Below are positions 17,089 through 24,676 of a DNA stretch of 34,156 nt, piece after piece. Where the stretch lies: positions 1 to 34,156 of the forward strand of contig JAZOMF010000021.1 in the NCBI GenBank assembly GCA_045653805.1, read 5' to 3'. This stretch comes from SVTX01 sp045653805. Its GTDB lineage: Bacteria; Bacillota; Clostridia; Oscillospirales; CAG-272. Below the pieces are notes generated by a model, which was not told where the DNA came from, did no database searches, and saw nothing but the letters and a program-made list of their open reading frames with translations. Every line of letters starts with the position of its first letter. Positions within the stretch are counted from its first letter, which is position 1. Position numbers and translations under genes: made by a program.

Positions 17089-18321
17089 TCAACCGTTCAT
17101 AAGTTTAAGAAGCTCGCACTTAAGAGAGGATATAAAGCCAACATCTCCAAGGCATACAACGTCTTTGCCATTCCTTGTAGCCCCCCATATCTCACGCGCC
17201 GCTTTTTTCAAGGCAGTAAAGGCTATAGCCCCATCGGGAAGTTCTTCTTCCTCGGAAAGACAGACCATAAGATCTGCTACCTCACCATCTTCAAAAGCTT
17301 TTACTGTATCCAAGGCAGAATCTGACACGCAAAGAGTTATACCGTTGAATGTATTTTCTCCCCAAAGCTCACGCGCCGTGCGCTTGAGCATAGAGGCCTC
17401 CTCCGCTCCCGCGGAAGTATCGAGTATCAGCTTAGGAGACAGAGAAAGCATATCAAAGCATCCGCAGGATGCAACCGCAGAAAGTCCTGTAGAAATGCAG
17501 CTCCATGGCATTCTCACTCCGCCGCGACGAAGAGCCAATGCCGCCTCAATTACGGTGATCGCACAATCGCGAGCTATGTATGAAGGATTTTTAATAGTAA
17601 AGCCATCACGCCCAACGTAAGAAAAAGACAAGCTACGGGAGCTGACATCACTGACCTCAAATTGAGCCTTTACGGGAATGTAGAGTCTTGCTCCTCCAAT
17701 AGCGCAGGCATTTGATATAGTGTTGTAGACCTCGCTTCTCTGATTTCCACTGACAACCTCACGAGTTCCTCGTCTGATGGCATCACAAAGGCATTTAAGC
17801 CTATCTGCATCGCACTCACAGCCATAAAACGTAGGAGTAACGATAAGCTCATAAGGAGCACAAATTGCATCAAGTGTAAAATCCACACCCGAAAGCCCCT
17901 CCAAGAGCACGTATTCGCATCCATTCATCTTACAAAGCAAGAGACCCAACACAAACGTGGTTTCTTCTTTGGTAAATGTGACGTCAATATTTCTTTTAAC
18001 GGCAGACTTCAGCTCTTCAACAGCACCGTTATAGTCCTCAATTAAGGGAATCTCGCCGTTTATCAACACAGATGCTCTTGAATCGAAGTCATATGCAGCG
18101 GTGATCCTTCCCACCTTGTGTCCTGCACACACCATTACCGACTCAAGCATTGTGGCACAGACATGTCCCGCGTCACAACAGGGCAGGCATATACATCTCA
18201 TGCCCAAATTAATTCTTCCCAACCCCTCACAAAGCATTGCCGCTCTCTTTTGTGAGATATCGGCACAGCTCTCGGCAGGAAGAAAGCTATTCATATATTT
18301 TAATGAGTTAGAATATTTCAT
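17089..18321 (-). CDS. Cys-rich, motif-less FolC-like (Mur ligase superfamily) protein, probable pseudoenzyme
   Basis: 410 residues. The overall pattern follows folylpolyglutamate synthase: N-terminal helix MKYSNSLKYMNSF, SVMVCAGHKVGRITA, INGEIP, the TTFVLGLLLC helix, VLLEGLSGVDFTLDAICAP (for VLEVGLGGRLDATN), and GLSAVASCGCFDMLSLSPKL followed by ILDTSAG (for ILDGAHN). The catalytic parts are gone. The P-loop position reads LPCCDAGHVC (46-55) without GKGS, the carbamylated-Lys EKAGI motif reads LCDAI, and DGAHN is DTSAG (301-305); E141 and D301 remain. There are 24 Cys (about 6%), with CxC pairs at 43/45, 168/170, 177/179 and 286/288. The start overlaps the GH13 stop by one base (TAATG), and a terminator follows. 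It is thus co-expressed with glycogen enzymes. Function unknown; metal binding or a regulatory role is only inference. No frameshift or stop suggests decay. Confidence 0.7.
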   Translation of the reverse strand: MKYSNSLKYMNSFLPAESCADISQKRAAMLCEGLGRINLGMRCICLPCCDAGHVCATMLESVMVCAGHKVGRITAAYDFDSRASVLINGEIPLIEDYNGAVEELKSAVKRNIDVTFTKEETTFVLGLLLCKMNGCEYVLLEGLSGVDFTLDAICAPYELIVTPTFYGCECDADRLKCLCDAIRRGTREVVSGNQRSEVYNTISNACAIGGARLYIPVKAQFEVSDVSSRSLSFSYVGRDGFTIKNPSYIARDCAITVIEAALALRRGGVRMPWSCISTGLSAVASCGCFDMLSLSPKLILDTSAGAEEASMLKRTARELWGENTFNGITLCVSDSALDTVKAFEDGEVADLMVCLSEEEELPDGAIAFTALKKAAREIWGATRNGKDVVCLGDVGFISSLKCELLKLMNG

Positions 18322-20264
18322 TACTTAAGAATTTCCTTCATGATCAATACGCTATCGGGTTTGACAGTTATTCTGCCTGAATATTCCTCGCCGCCAAGGA
18401 GATCCAGATAGCGCGATCCCTCTGGAACTGTCAGTTTAAATTCGCTTCCGCGATTTGCGGCAACTATAATTCTGCTGTCTTCCTTCTCTCTGACAAAAAC
18501 AATGGCGCTTTCGGTATGCTTTACAACGTAAAAATCTCCGCCATCAAAAGCCTTTTCGGTCTTTCTGATGTTACCGAGTATGCGATAAAAATTAAGCAGC
18601 TCTGCGCGATAATCTATGCCTATATCATGCCAAGGCATAGGCATACGGCAGAAAGGATCGCCATAGCCTTCAAGTCCTATTTCGTCACCGTAGAATACCG
18701 AGGGGATTCCGTATGCGGTAAACTGGAGTGCGGCTGCAATCTTGAGCATCTCGATTCCATGCTCTCTCTGGCTTTTCGTCAGCTTTTTCTTCGCCTTTTG
18801 GTCATTTTTAAGGAATTCATCCTCCTCGTCGCGACCAAGCACCGTCAAAATTCGCTCGGTATCGTGAGTGCCCAGCAGATTCATCAGCTTATGTGAAACG
18901 CATGGGGGATAGGATGCGTATATCTCGGTGAGAGTATTATAAAGTGTCTCGCCGTCGCCCCAGGTGCAGAAATAGACGATAGCATTCTTCAAGGGGTAGT
19001 TCATAACGCTGTCAAGCTGGCGGCCTCTGAAATAGCGGCGTCGCTTTCCGTAAGCCACCTTGTCGGCGGCATTTTCCCATACCTCTCCGATGATGATCGC
19101 CTCGCCGTCACTTGCATCCTTGGCAGAGGTGCGGAGCTCGTCCAAAAATTCGTCGCCAAGCTCGTCCGCAACGTCCAGTCGCCAGCCGGCAATTCCTTTT
19201 TTAATGTATTTTTGAACAATTCCACTGTCGCCCGTAAAATATCTGCGGCAGGATTCATTTTCATGATTGAGTCTGGGCAAAATATCTATTCCCCACCAGC
19301 TTTCATAGTCCGTGGGGTAATTTTTGAAATGATACCAAGAACGATATGGGGATGCAGGGTCAAGATATGCGCCGCCGTTACCGTATGTGCCGTATTTATT
19401 GAAATAAACACTGTGGTCACCGGTATGATTGAAAACTCCGTCCAAAATTATGCCGATTCCCCTCTCGCGAGCCTTTTCTATAAGCTCATCTAAAGCCTCG
19501 TCGCCACCAAACATGGGATCAACTCGCTCATAATTCGCAGTATCGTATTTGTGGTTACTGTAAGCCTCAAAGATCGGGCAGAGATAGATATAAGTCACGC
19601 CCAAGGATTCAAGATAATCCAATTTTTCGATTACGCCGTAAAGGTTTCCGCCAAAGAACATATTGTTCTTCAAGGGTGCTCCGGGGTATGCGGCATATTG
19701 AGGAATTCCCCTCTCCCAATCCTCGTTGAGGATAACGTCATCGCGCACAGGCAAAGCCCTTGCCTTATCACTCTCGCCGCGACAGAAGCGGTCGGTGAAT
19801 ATCTGATACATCACGCCCCTGCCAAAGCTCTCGGGAGTTGCAAAATCCTTCTCGTAGACTAAAAGGCGGAATCTAAATCCCGCTTTTTCTTCAAGGTAAA
19901 AGTCCACGTTATTGTATGCGTCGGTAAAGAGTGTATGAGTGCCGCGGAGGAGTAAAAATTCATAATAGAAAAGTCCCTCTCCGTCTTTGCCGCAAAGCTC
20001 CGCGGTATCAAGGGAGATGGAGTAAGTATCATTTAAATTATCAGAGCGGCAAAAATCGAGAGGGGTGTCCATATCCCTCTCACCGTCCTTGCAAAGTCGC
20101 AAAACCACACCCGACGCGCCCATGCGGCGGGATACTGTAAGTTCAATATTTATAACAGTACCGCAAGGAAAAGCACCAAGATGCGATACATCATCACTGC
20201 ACACAAACTTGCGGATCTGCACGTCTGAGGCACTGTCATTTTCAAAGTATAATTTTGGGAGCAT
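18321..20264 (-). CDS. GH13 alpha-glucanase (neopullulanase / maltodextrin glucosidase-like), cytoplasmic
   Basis: 647 residues, no signal peptide. An N-terminal beta-rich module (about 1-145) precedes the GH13 barrel. Conserved regions: DGVFNH (275-280), GWRLDVADE with nucleophile D364, IGEVWENA with acid E394, and LLGTHDTE with D468. A C-terminal beta domain ends at residue 647. The N-terminal module plus MYQIFTDRF and the compact barrel fit the cyclomaltodextrinase/neopullulanase group, which cleaves alpha-1,4 (some alpha-1,6) links in maltodextrins. In this operon it probably trims limit dextrins left by GlgP (inference). GAGGA precedes ATG 20264. Its stop overlaps the start of the FolC-like gene. 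The 193-base gap to glgP contains two palindromic elements. Confidence 0.9.
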   Translation of the reverse strand: MLPKLYFENDSASDVQIRKFVCSDDVSHLGAFPCGTVINIELTVSRRMGASGVVLRLCKDGERDMDTPLDFCRSDNLNDTYSISLDTAELCGKDGEGLFYYEFLLLRGTHTLFTDAYNNVDFYLEEKAGFRFRLLVYEKDFATPESFGRGVMYQIFTDRFCRGESDKARALPVRDDVILNEDWERGIPQYAAYPGAPLKNNMFFGGNLYGVIEKLDYLESLGVTYIYLCPIFEAYSNHKYDTANYERVDPMFGGDEALDELIEKARERGIGIILDGVFNHTGDHSVYFNKYGTYGNGGAYLDPASPYRSWYHFKNYPTDYESWWGIDILPRLNHENESCRRYFTGDSGIVQKYIKKGIAGWRLDVADELGDEFLDELRTSAKDASDGEAIIIGEVWENAADKVAYGKRRRYFRGRQLDSVMNYPLKNAIVYFCTWGDGETLYNTLTEIYASYPPCVSHKLMNLLGTHDTERILTVLGRDEEDEFLKNDQKAKKKLTKSQREHGIEMLKIAAALQFTAYGIPSVFYGDEIGLEGYGDPFCRMPMPWHDIGIDYRAELLNFYRILGNIRKTEKAFDGGDFYVVKHTESAIVFVREKEDSRIIVAANRGSEFKLTVPEGSRYLDLLGGEEYSGRITVKPDSVLIMKEILK

Positions 20265-20295
20265 AACGTTCCTCGTTTAATCAACAAATTTTTGC

Positions 20296-20319
20296 AGAGG
20301 CGACCTGATTGTCGCCTCT
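20296..20319. repeat. Hairpin repeat in the glgP-GH13 gap
   Basis: Perfect 9-bp stem AGAGGCGAC (20296-20304), loop CTGATT, GTCGCCTCT (20311-20319). Neither side carries a clean T tract, so it is more likely a dispersed hairpin repeat or RNA stability element than a terminator. Its arms resemble in style the one at 23011-23040. Confidence 0.5.
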
Positions 20320-20341
20320 ACAATAATATTATTAATGCGAT

Positions 20342-20456
20342 GCCGCAGAGAATTTGTGTCAGACAAGGCGCACCACAGCAAGCAAAGCGCAGGCGTAGTG
20401 TACCTACGTCAAGCTGCTTGCGAGGAGCAACATAGTATGACGCAAATTATCAAGGC
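20342..20456. repeat. 115-bp imperfect palindromic element abutting the glgP stop
   Basis: Outer arms AATTTGTGTCAGAC (20351-20364) and GTATGACGCAAATT (20435-20448) are complementary with a few mismatches. The middle arms GCAAGCAAAGC and GCTGCTTGC pair partly, and the centre is CGTAG-tgtac-CTACG (20393-20407). The whole could fold into one long hairpin. If AATGC (20334) and GCATT (20455) are included, it reaches into the glgP stop codon. No ORF or T tract is seen. I recall comparable sequences from other Clostridia but cannot name a family. Confidence 0.6.
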
Positions 20457-20457
20457 A

Positions 20458-22884
20458 TTACTTTACGGGCTTCAAGTTCCAGAACTTCTCCGCATACTCG
20501 TCAATAGATCTGTCTGCCGCAAAATATCCTGCAGCCGCAGTGTTAAGCAGAGACATTCTTGTCCAATTCTCGCGATTCTGATATGCCGCGATCATTTCCT
20601 CGTGGGTCTTGCGATAGGATTCGAAGTCTGCCAAGCACATATAGGGGTCTGCAACACCGTTGCCCGAAAGGAGATAGGTTGCGATGTCCGCAAAGCTCTC
20701 ACCTGCAAAACCGATGGTCAAGAAGGTAATTATGCGGCGGAGACGCTCGTTGCCTGCATAAAAATCGGCACTTCTGTAACCCTGAAGCCAGAGCTTTTCA
20801 ACCTCGTCTGCCTTAAGACCGAAGATATACATATTTTCTTCCCCAACCGCATCAAGCATCTCAACGTTTGCTCCGTCAAGAGTACCGATAGTGATAGCAC
20901 CGTTGATCATAAGCTTCATACAACCCGTACCGCTGGCTTCCTTACCTGCAAGAGAGATCTGCTGGGATATGTCTGCGGAAGGAATGAGTATTTCTGCGGT
21001 GGATACGTCATAGTTTTCAAGGAACACTACCTTAAGCTTTTCGCGGATCTTGGGATCCTGCTCGATGTCCTTACTTATCATACAGATAAGCTGAATAATT
21101 CTCTTTGCCATCTGATAACCGGGAGCCGCCTTTGCGCCGAAGATGAAGGTCTTGGGCTGAACGTCAAGATCAGGGTTATCCTTAAGGTCAAGGTAGAGAC
21201 CGATAATGTTAAGCACGTTAAGAAGCTGTCTCTTATATTCGTGAAGTCTCTTGATCTGGATATCGAAGAGCGAGTGGGTATCAAGCTTAACGCCTGTCTT
21301 TGCCGCCAAGTGATTAGCAAAAGCGATCTTATTATCGTGCTTGATAGCGCGTACACGGTCAAGCACTGCCTTATCGTCTGCAAACTTTGCGAACTCTGCA
21401 AGCTCTACGGGATTGTGACGGTAGCCTGTGCCGATGCACTCGTCAAGCAGAGCCGCCAATTCGGGGTTGGAGTAACAGAGCCAACGACGGTGAGCGATAC
21501 CGTTGGTAACGTTATCAAATCTCTCGGGATACATCTTGTAGAAGTCCTTAAAGATAGTATCGGTAAGAATATCGGAGTGGAGTTTGGAAACGCCGTTTAC
21601 CGAGTGAGAGCCGACTACCGAAAGGTTCGCCATCTTTACCTGACCGTAGCCCAGGATAGCCATATTGGTAATTCTCTGCCAGTTGCCGGGGAATGCATCC
21701 CAAGCCTCCTTGCAGAAGCGCTCGTTGATCTCCTTAACGATAGCGTAGATCCTGGGGAGTTTCAAACGGAAGAGGTCCTCATTCCATGTTTCAAGAGCCT
21801 CGGGAAGAACGGTGTGGTTGGTGTAAGAGCAGATCTTAACAACCTTCTCCCAAGCTGCCTCCCAAGAATAGAAATAATCGTCGATGAGTATTCTCATAAG
21901 CTCAGGAACGCACAGAGCGGGGTGGGTATCGTTGATGTGTATTGCAACCTTGTCTTCAAGATTTGCGAGAGTGCCGTAAACCGCCATGTGGTCACGGATT
22001 ATACTCTGCACAGATGCGGAAACAAGGAAGTACTGCTGGGACAGACGGAGAAGCTTACCCTCGGTGTGGTTATCTGCGGGATAAAGCACCTTGGTGAGCG
22101 CCTCTGCGTTATTTCTCTCTTCAAGAGCCTTCTGATACTGACCCTGAGAGAAGAGGCCCATATTAAAGCTCTGAACTGTTCTTGCCTTCCAAAGACGGAG
22201 ACGGCTGACACCCTTGGAGTCGCCACCCGAGATCATCATATCGTAAGGAACAGCCTCAAGCTCCTCTGCATCCTCGTAAATAATGGTCATGTGGTTATTC
22301 TCCCACTTCTCCACTACCTTGCCGCCAAAGCGAACAACGAAGGTACGGTCGGTTCTGGGAACAAGCCACACCTCGCCACCCGCAAGCCATAGATCGGGAA
22401 GCTCTACCTGCATTCCGTCAACGATCTTCTGCTTGAAAAGACCGTACTCGTAGCAAAGTGAGAAGCCTGCCGCGGGATAGTCAAGGGAGGAAAGAGAATC
22501 CATAAAGCAAGCCGCAAGACCGCCAAGACCGCCGTTACCCAGACCTGCATCGGGCTCGCACTCATAGAGATCGGAAAGCTCAAATCCCATCTCACGGAGA
22601 GCCTCGGAATAGGACTTATCCATACCCAGATTACAAACGTTGGTCTTAAGGGAGCGACCGAGAAGGAACTCCATGCACATATAGTAAACGCGCTTTGATC
22701 CTTTCTTATTAGCTTCTTTTTTAAATTCTCCGCGCTTTTCGGTGAGAATGTCACGAACGGTCATAGCAACCGCCTTATACATCTGCTCCTTGGATGCCTC
22801 GTTTGAGGTGCAACCGAAATAACGGGAAAGCTTGACTTCAATGTTAGCTTTAAGCTCTGCGGGGGTCATATTTTTGTAGTTCAT
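20458..22884 (-). CDS. glgP: Glycogen/maltodextrin phosphorylase
   Basis: 808 residues, the normal length for GT35 phosphorylases. It releases glucose 1-phosphate from the non-reducing ends of glycogen in the cytoplasm. Landmarks: YYMCMEFLLGRSL, GLGNGGLGGLAACFMDS, the IHINDTHPALCVPELMR segment, IKRLHEYKRQLLN, and the pyridoxal-phosphate Lys K657 in EASGTGCMKLMINGA followed by GTLDGANVEM. It appears intact and there is no N-terminal phosphorylation peptide. AAAGGTAG precedes ATG 22884. In the glg operon it is the degradative partner of GlgA, 173 bases downstream of glgA, with a GC-rich hairpin in the gap. On the opposite strand a long open frame exists but is a codon-usage shadow. Confidence 0.95.
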   Translation of the reverse strand: MNYKNMTPAELKANIEVKLSRYFGCTSNEASKEQMYKAVAMTVRDILTEKRGEFKKEANKKGSKRVYYMCMEFLLGRSLKTNVCNLGMDKSYSEALREMGFELSDLYECEPDAGLGNGGLGGLAACFMDSLSSLDYPAAGFSLCYEYGLFKQKIVDGMQVELPDLWLAGGEVWLVPRTDRTFVVRFGGKVVEKWENNHMTIIYEDAEELEAVPYDMMISGGDSKGVSRLRLWKARTVQSFNMGLFSQGQYQKALEERNNAEALTKVLYPADNHTEGKLLRLSQQYFLVSASVQSIIRDHMAVYGTLANLEDKVAIHINDTHPALCVPELMRILIDDYFYSWEAAWEKVVKICSYTNHTVLPEALETWNEDLFRLKLPRIYAIVKEINERFCKEAWDAFPGNWQRITNMAILGYGQVKMANLSVVGSHSVNGVSKLHSDILTDTIFKDFYKMYPERFDNVTNGIAHRRWLCYSNPELAALLDECIGTGYRHNPVELAEFAKFADDKAVLDRVRAIKHDNKIAFANHLAAKTGVKLDTHSLFDIQIKRLHEYKRQLLNVLNIIGLYLDLKDNPDLDVQPKTFIFGAKAAPGYQMAKRIIQLICMISKDIEQDPKIREKLKVVFLENYDVSTAEILIPSADISQQISLAGKEASGTGCMKLMINGAITIGTLDGANVEMLDAVGEENMYIFGLKADEVEKLWLQGYRSADFYAGNERLRRIITFLTIGFAGESFADIATYLLSGNGVADPYMCLADFESYRKTHEEMIAAYQNRENWTRMSLLNTAAAGYFAADRSIDEYAEKFWNLKPVK

Positions 22885-23010
22885 TTGTGTATACTACCTT
22901 TCAGGGATAAAATTTGCTTTTCTGCGGTTTTATGGTGCAGAAATACGGACAAAATTCGCTTTTGCACGTATTTCCGGATCATAAAGAAGTTAAATCCTTT
23001 TTGACCGCCC

Positions 23011-23040
23011 GTAGGTGGGAGGGGCTTGCCCCTCCCCTAC
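23011..23040. repeat. GC-rich hairpin repeat in the glgA-glgP gap
   Basis: GTAG..GGGAGGGGC (23011-23025), loop TT, GCCCCTCCCCTAC (23028-23040): 9 bp of GC stem plus a 4-bp outer stem with a 2-base bulge. It begins 18 bases after the glgA stop on the - strand and is not followed by a T tract. Hairpins of this kind (GTAGGGGAGGGGC...) are, as I recall, dispersed in many gut Clostridia. The rest of 22885-23057 holds only the glgP ribosome site. Confidence 0.55.
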
Positions 23041-23057
23041 GATAACGTAAATTCGGA

Positions 23058-24500
23058 TCAAAGTGAATTAAACATTTCCATGTACTTTTCTGCCGAAACG
23101 GTCCAAGAGAAGTCGGTTCCCATGATCTTGGAAACGAACTTCTTATACTGTGCCTTGTCGGCATAGAGAGCAAGAGCGGCACAAATTCTGTCCTCAAGCT
23201 CGTAAGAGTTATAATTTGCAAAGGTAAAACCGTTACCCTTGATCTCATCGCCATCTACCCAATATCCCTTGATGGAGTCGGCAAGTCCGCCGGTCTCCCT
23301 TACTACGGGCACTGCGCCATAGCGGGATGCGATCATCTGGGAAAGACCGCAAGGCTCACTCTTGGAGGGCATTACGAAAATGTCACAAGCAGCGTAGATC
23401 TTCTTGGAAAGATCACGGTCATAGGTAAGAAGAGTCTTTACCTTATCGGGATATGCTCTTTCAAGCTCGGTGAAGAATTCCTCGTACTGAGCTTCACCCT
23501 TACCGAGAATAACGAACTGAACGTCATTATTCTGCACTATATTTCCTGCAACCGCCTTTACAAGGTCAAGTCCTTTGTGCGTTGCGAGACGGGAGATGAT
23601 CGCCAGCATAGGAACGTCTGCTCTCTCGGGCAAGCCGTACTCTCTTTGGAGAGCCATCTTGTTCTCCGCCTTACCTGTGATGATATTTCGGCGATCGTAA
23701 TTCTTGCAAAGCACGTTGTCTTTTGCGGGATTATAATACGCGTAATCGATACCGTTGAGGATGCCTGTCAGCTTGTGCGCGTTGCGATAAAGCACGTGAT
23801 TGAGACCGTGAGAATACTCGGGGGTCTTGATCTCCTCGGCGTATCTTTCACTAACAGTGGAAACCTTGTCTGCACACTCAATAGCTGCCTTCATTAGATT
23901 GATGCAATCATCGTAGCGCATAAGAGCGTAATATTCGGGACCCATATCGAATACGTCTCCGAGAATGGAGAAATCGTACTTGCCCTGATACTCGATGTTG
24001 TGTATGGTGAACACGGTCTTGGTATCGGAAAGTCCGTCAATATAGCGATACTTGGTGTTGAGATATACCACGGTGAGAGCCGACTGCCAATCGTTGGCGT
24101 GGATAACATCGGGGAAAAAATCAAGATGAATAAGCATTTCAAGCACTGCCTTGCAGAAATATGCGTATCTTTCACCGTCATCATAGAATCCGTAGAGCGC
24201 GCCGCGCTTGAAATAATATTCGTTGTCGATAAAATAGTAAGTTACGCCGTCCTTTACAAGGCTCTTAACGCCGCAATACTGACGTCTCCAAGCAAGATCA
24301 ACGGTAAATACCGCCTCATCCTTCATCTGCGCGCGCCATTCGTCCTTAACTGCCGCATAAAGAGGCAGAACGACTCTTACGTCTACGTTATTTTTTTCTT
24401 TCGCCTTGATCGCCGCAGGAAGAGAGCCCATAACGTCTCCCAATCCTCCGGTTGCCGCAAAGGGCATGACCTCAGCGCCTACAAATAATATTTTTTTCAT
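23058..24500 (-). CDS. glgA: Glycogen synthase (ADP-glucose type)
   Basis: 480 residues, GT5 family, GT-B fold. It adds glucose from ADP-glucose to alpha-1,4-glucan. N-terminal KILFVGAEVMPFAATGGLGDV holds the donor loop; the usual KxGG lysine is replaced by Ala (A16), the rest of the loop being intact. The C-terminal half has ISRLATHKGLDLV and PSKSEPCGLSQM with the conserved Glu, then VRETGGLADSI. Length and remaining motifs are normal. TGGAG precedes ATG 24500. It is fourth in the glg operon, after glgD, with a 176-base gap filled by a hairpin array. Despite the missing Lys, no other glycogen synthase is in the window, so it is probably active (inference). Confidence 0.93.
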   Translation of the reverse strand: MKKILFVGAEVMPFAATGGLGDVMGSLPAAIKAKEKNNVDVRVVLPLYAAVKDEWRAQMKDEAVFTVDLAWRRQYCGVKSLVKDGVTYYFIDNEYYFKRGALYGFYDDGERYAYFCKAVLEMLIHLDFFPDVIHANDWQSALTVVYLNTKYRYIDGLSDTKTVFTIHNIEYQGKYDFSILGDVFDMGPEYYALMRYDDCINLMKAAIECADKVSTVSERYAEEIKTPEYSHGLNHVLYRNAHKLTGILNGIDYAYYNPAKDNVLCKNYDRRNIITGKAENKMALQREYGLPERADVPMLAIISRLATHKGLDLVKAVAGNIVQNNDVQFVILGKGEAQYEEFFTELERAYPDKVKTLLTYDRDLSKKIYAACDIFVMPSKSEPCGLSQMIASRYGAVPVVRETGGLADSIKGYWVDGDEIKGNGFTFANYNSYELEDRICAALALYADKAQYKKFVSKIMGTDFSWTVSAEKYMEMFNSL

Positions 24501-24537
24501 AAATACTCCATTTTTATTTGGACAATTTAATAAATTT

Positions 24538-24676
24538 GAAAATCGCAGGGCGATTTTCTTCCTTAACCTGCGGCTCTGACTCAGATTTCATCCGCGCGAA
24601 GCAAGGATTTCATTCACGAAGTGAATTTTATCTGCCGCAGGCAGATTTCATTGCTTTTGACTCAAGAGTCAAAAGC
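24538..24676. repeat. Array of short hairpins between glgD and glgA
   Basis: At least four perfect palindromes in tandem: GAAAATCGC-agg-GCGATTTTC (24538-24558), ATTCAC-gaa-GTGAAT (24612-24626), ATCTGCC-gca-GGCAGAT (24630-24646) and GCTTTTGACTC-aa-GAGTCAAAAGC (24653-24676). A degenerate one lies near 24592-24607 and a short CTGA-c-TCAG at 24576-24584. Spacers repeat ATTTCAT (ATGAAAT on the - strand). The last palindrome starts directly after the glgD stop codon. No T tract marks a terminator. I recall ATGAAAT-linked hairpins from other Clostridia; function unknown. Confidence 0.7.

Noticed and set aside
20335..22392. Long open frame (685 codons) on the + strand opposite glgP
   Set aside because: It begins in the palindromic element, has no ribosome site, and its translation has no recognisable domain; glgP on the other strand is unambiguous. 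Similar shadows lie opposite glgD (24518-25681) and the HtrA gene (6268-7449).
22975..23073. Near-direct repeats CGGATCATAAAG and CGGATCAAAGTG on both sides of the glgA-glgP hairpin, as a target duplication
   Set aside because: Only the first 7 bases match cleanly and one copy lies in the glgA coding end; too weak for an insertion claim.
24538..24676. CRISPR-like array
   Set aside because: Repeats are palindromes with differing sequences and spacers of a few bases; there is no constant repeat and no cas gene in the window.
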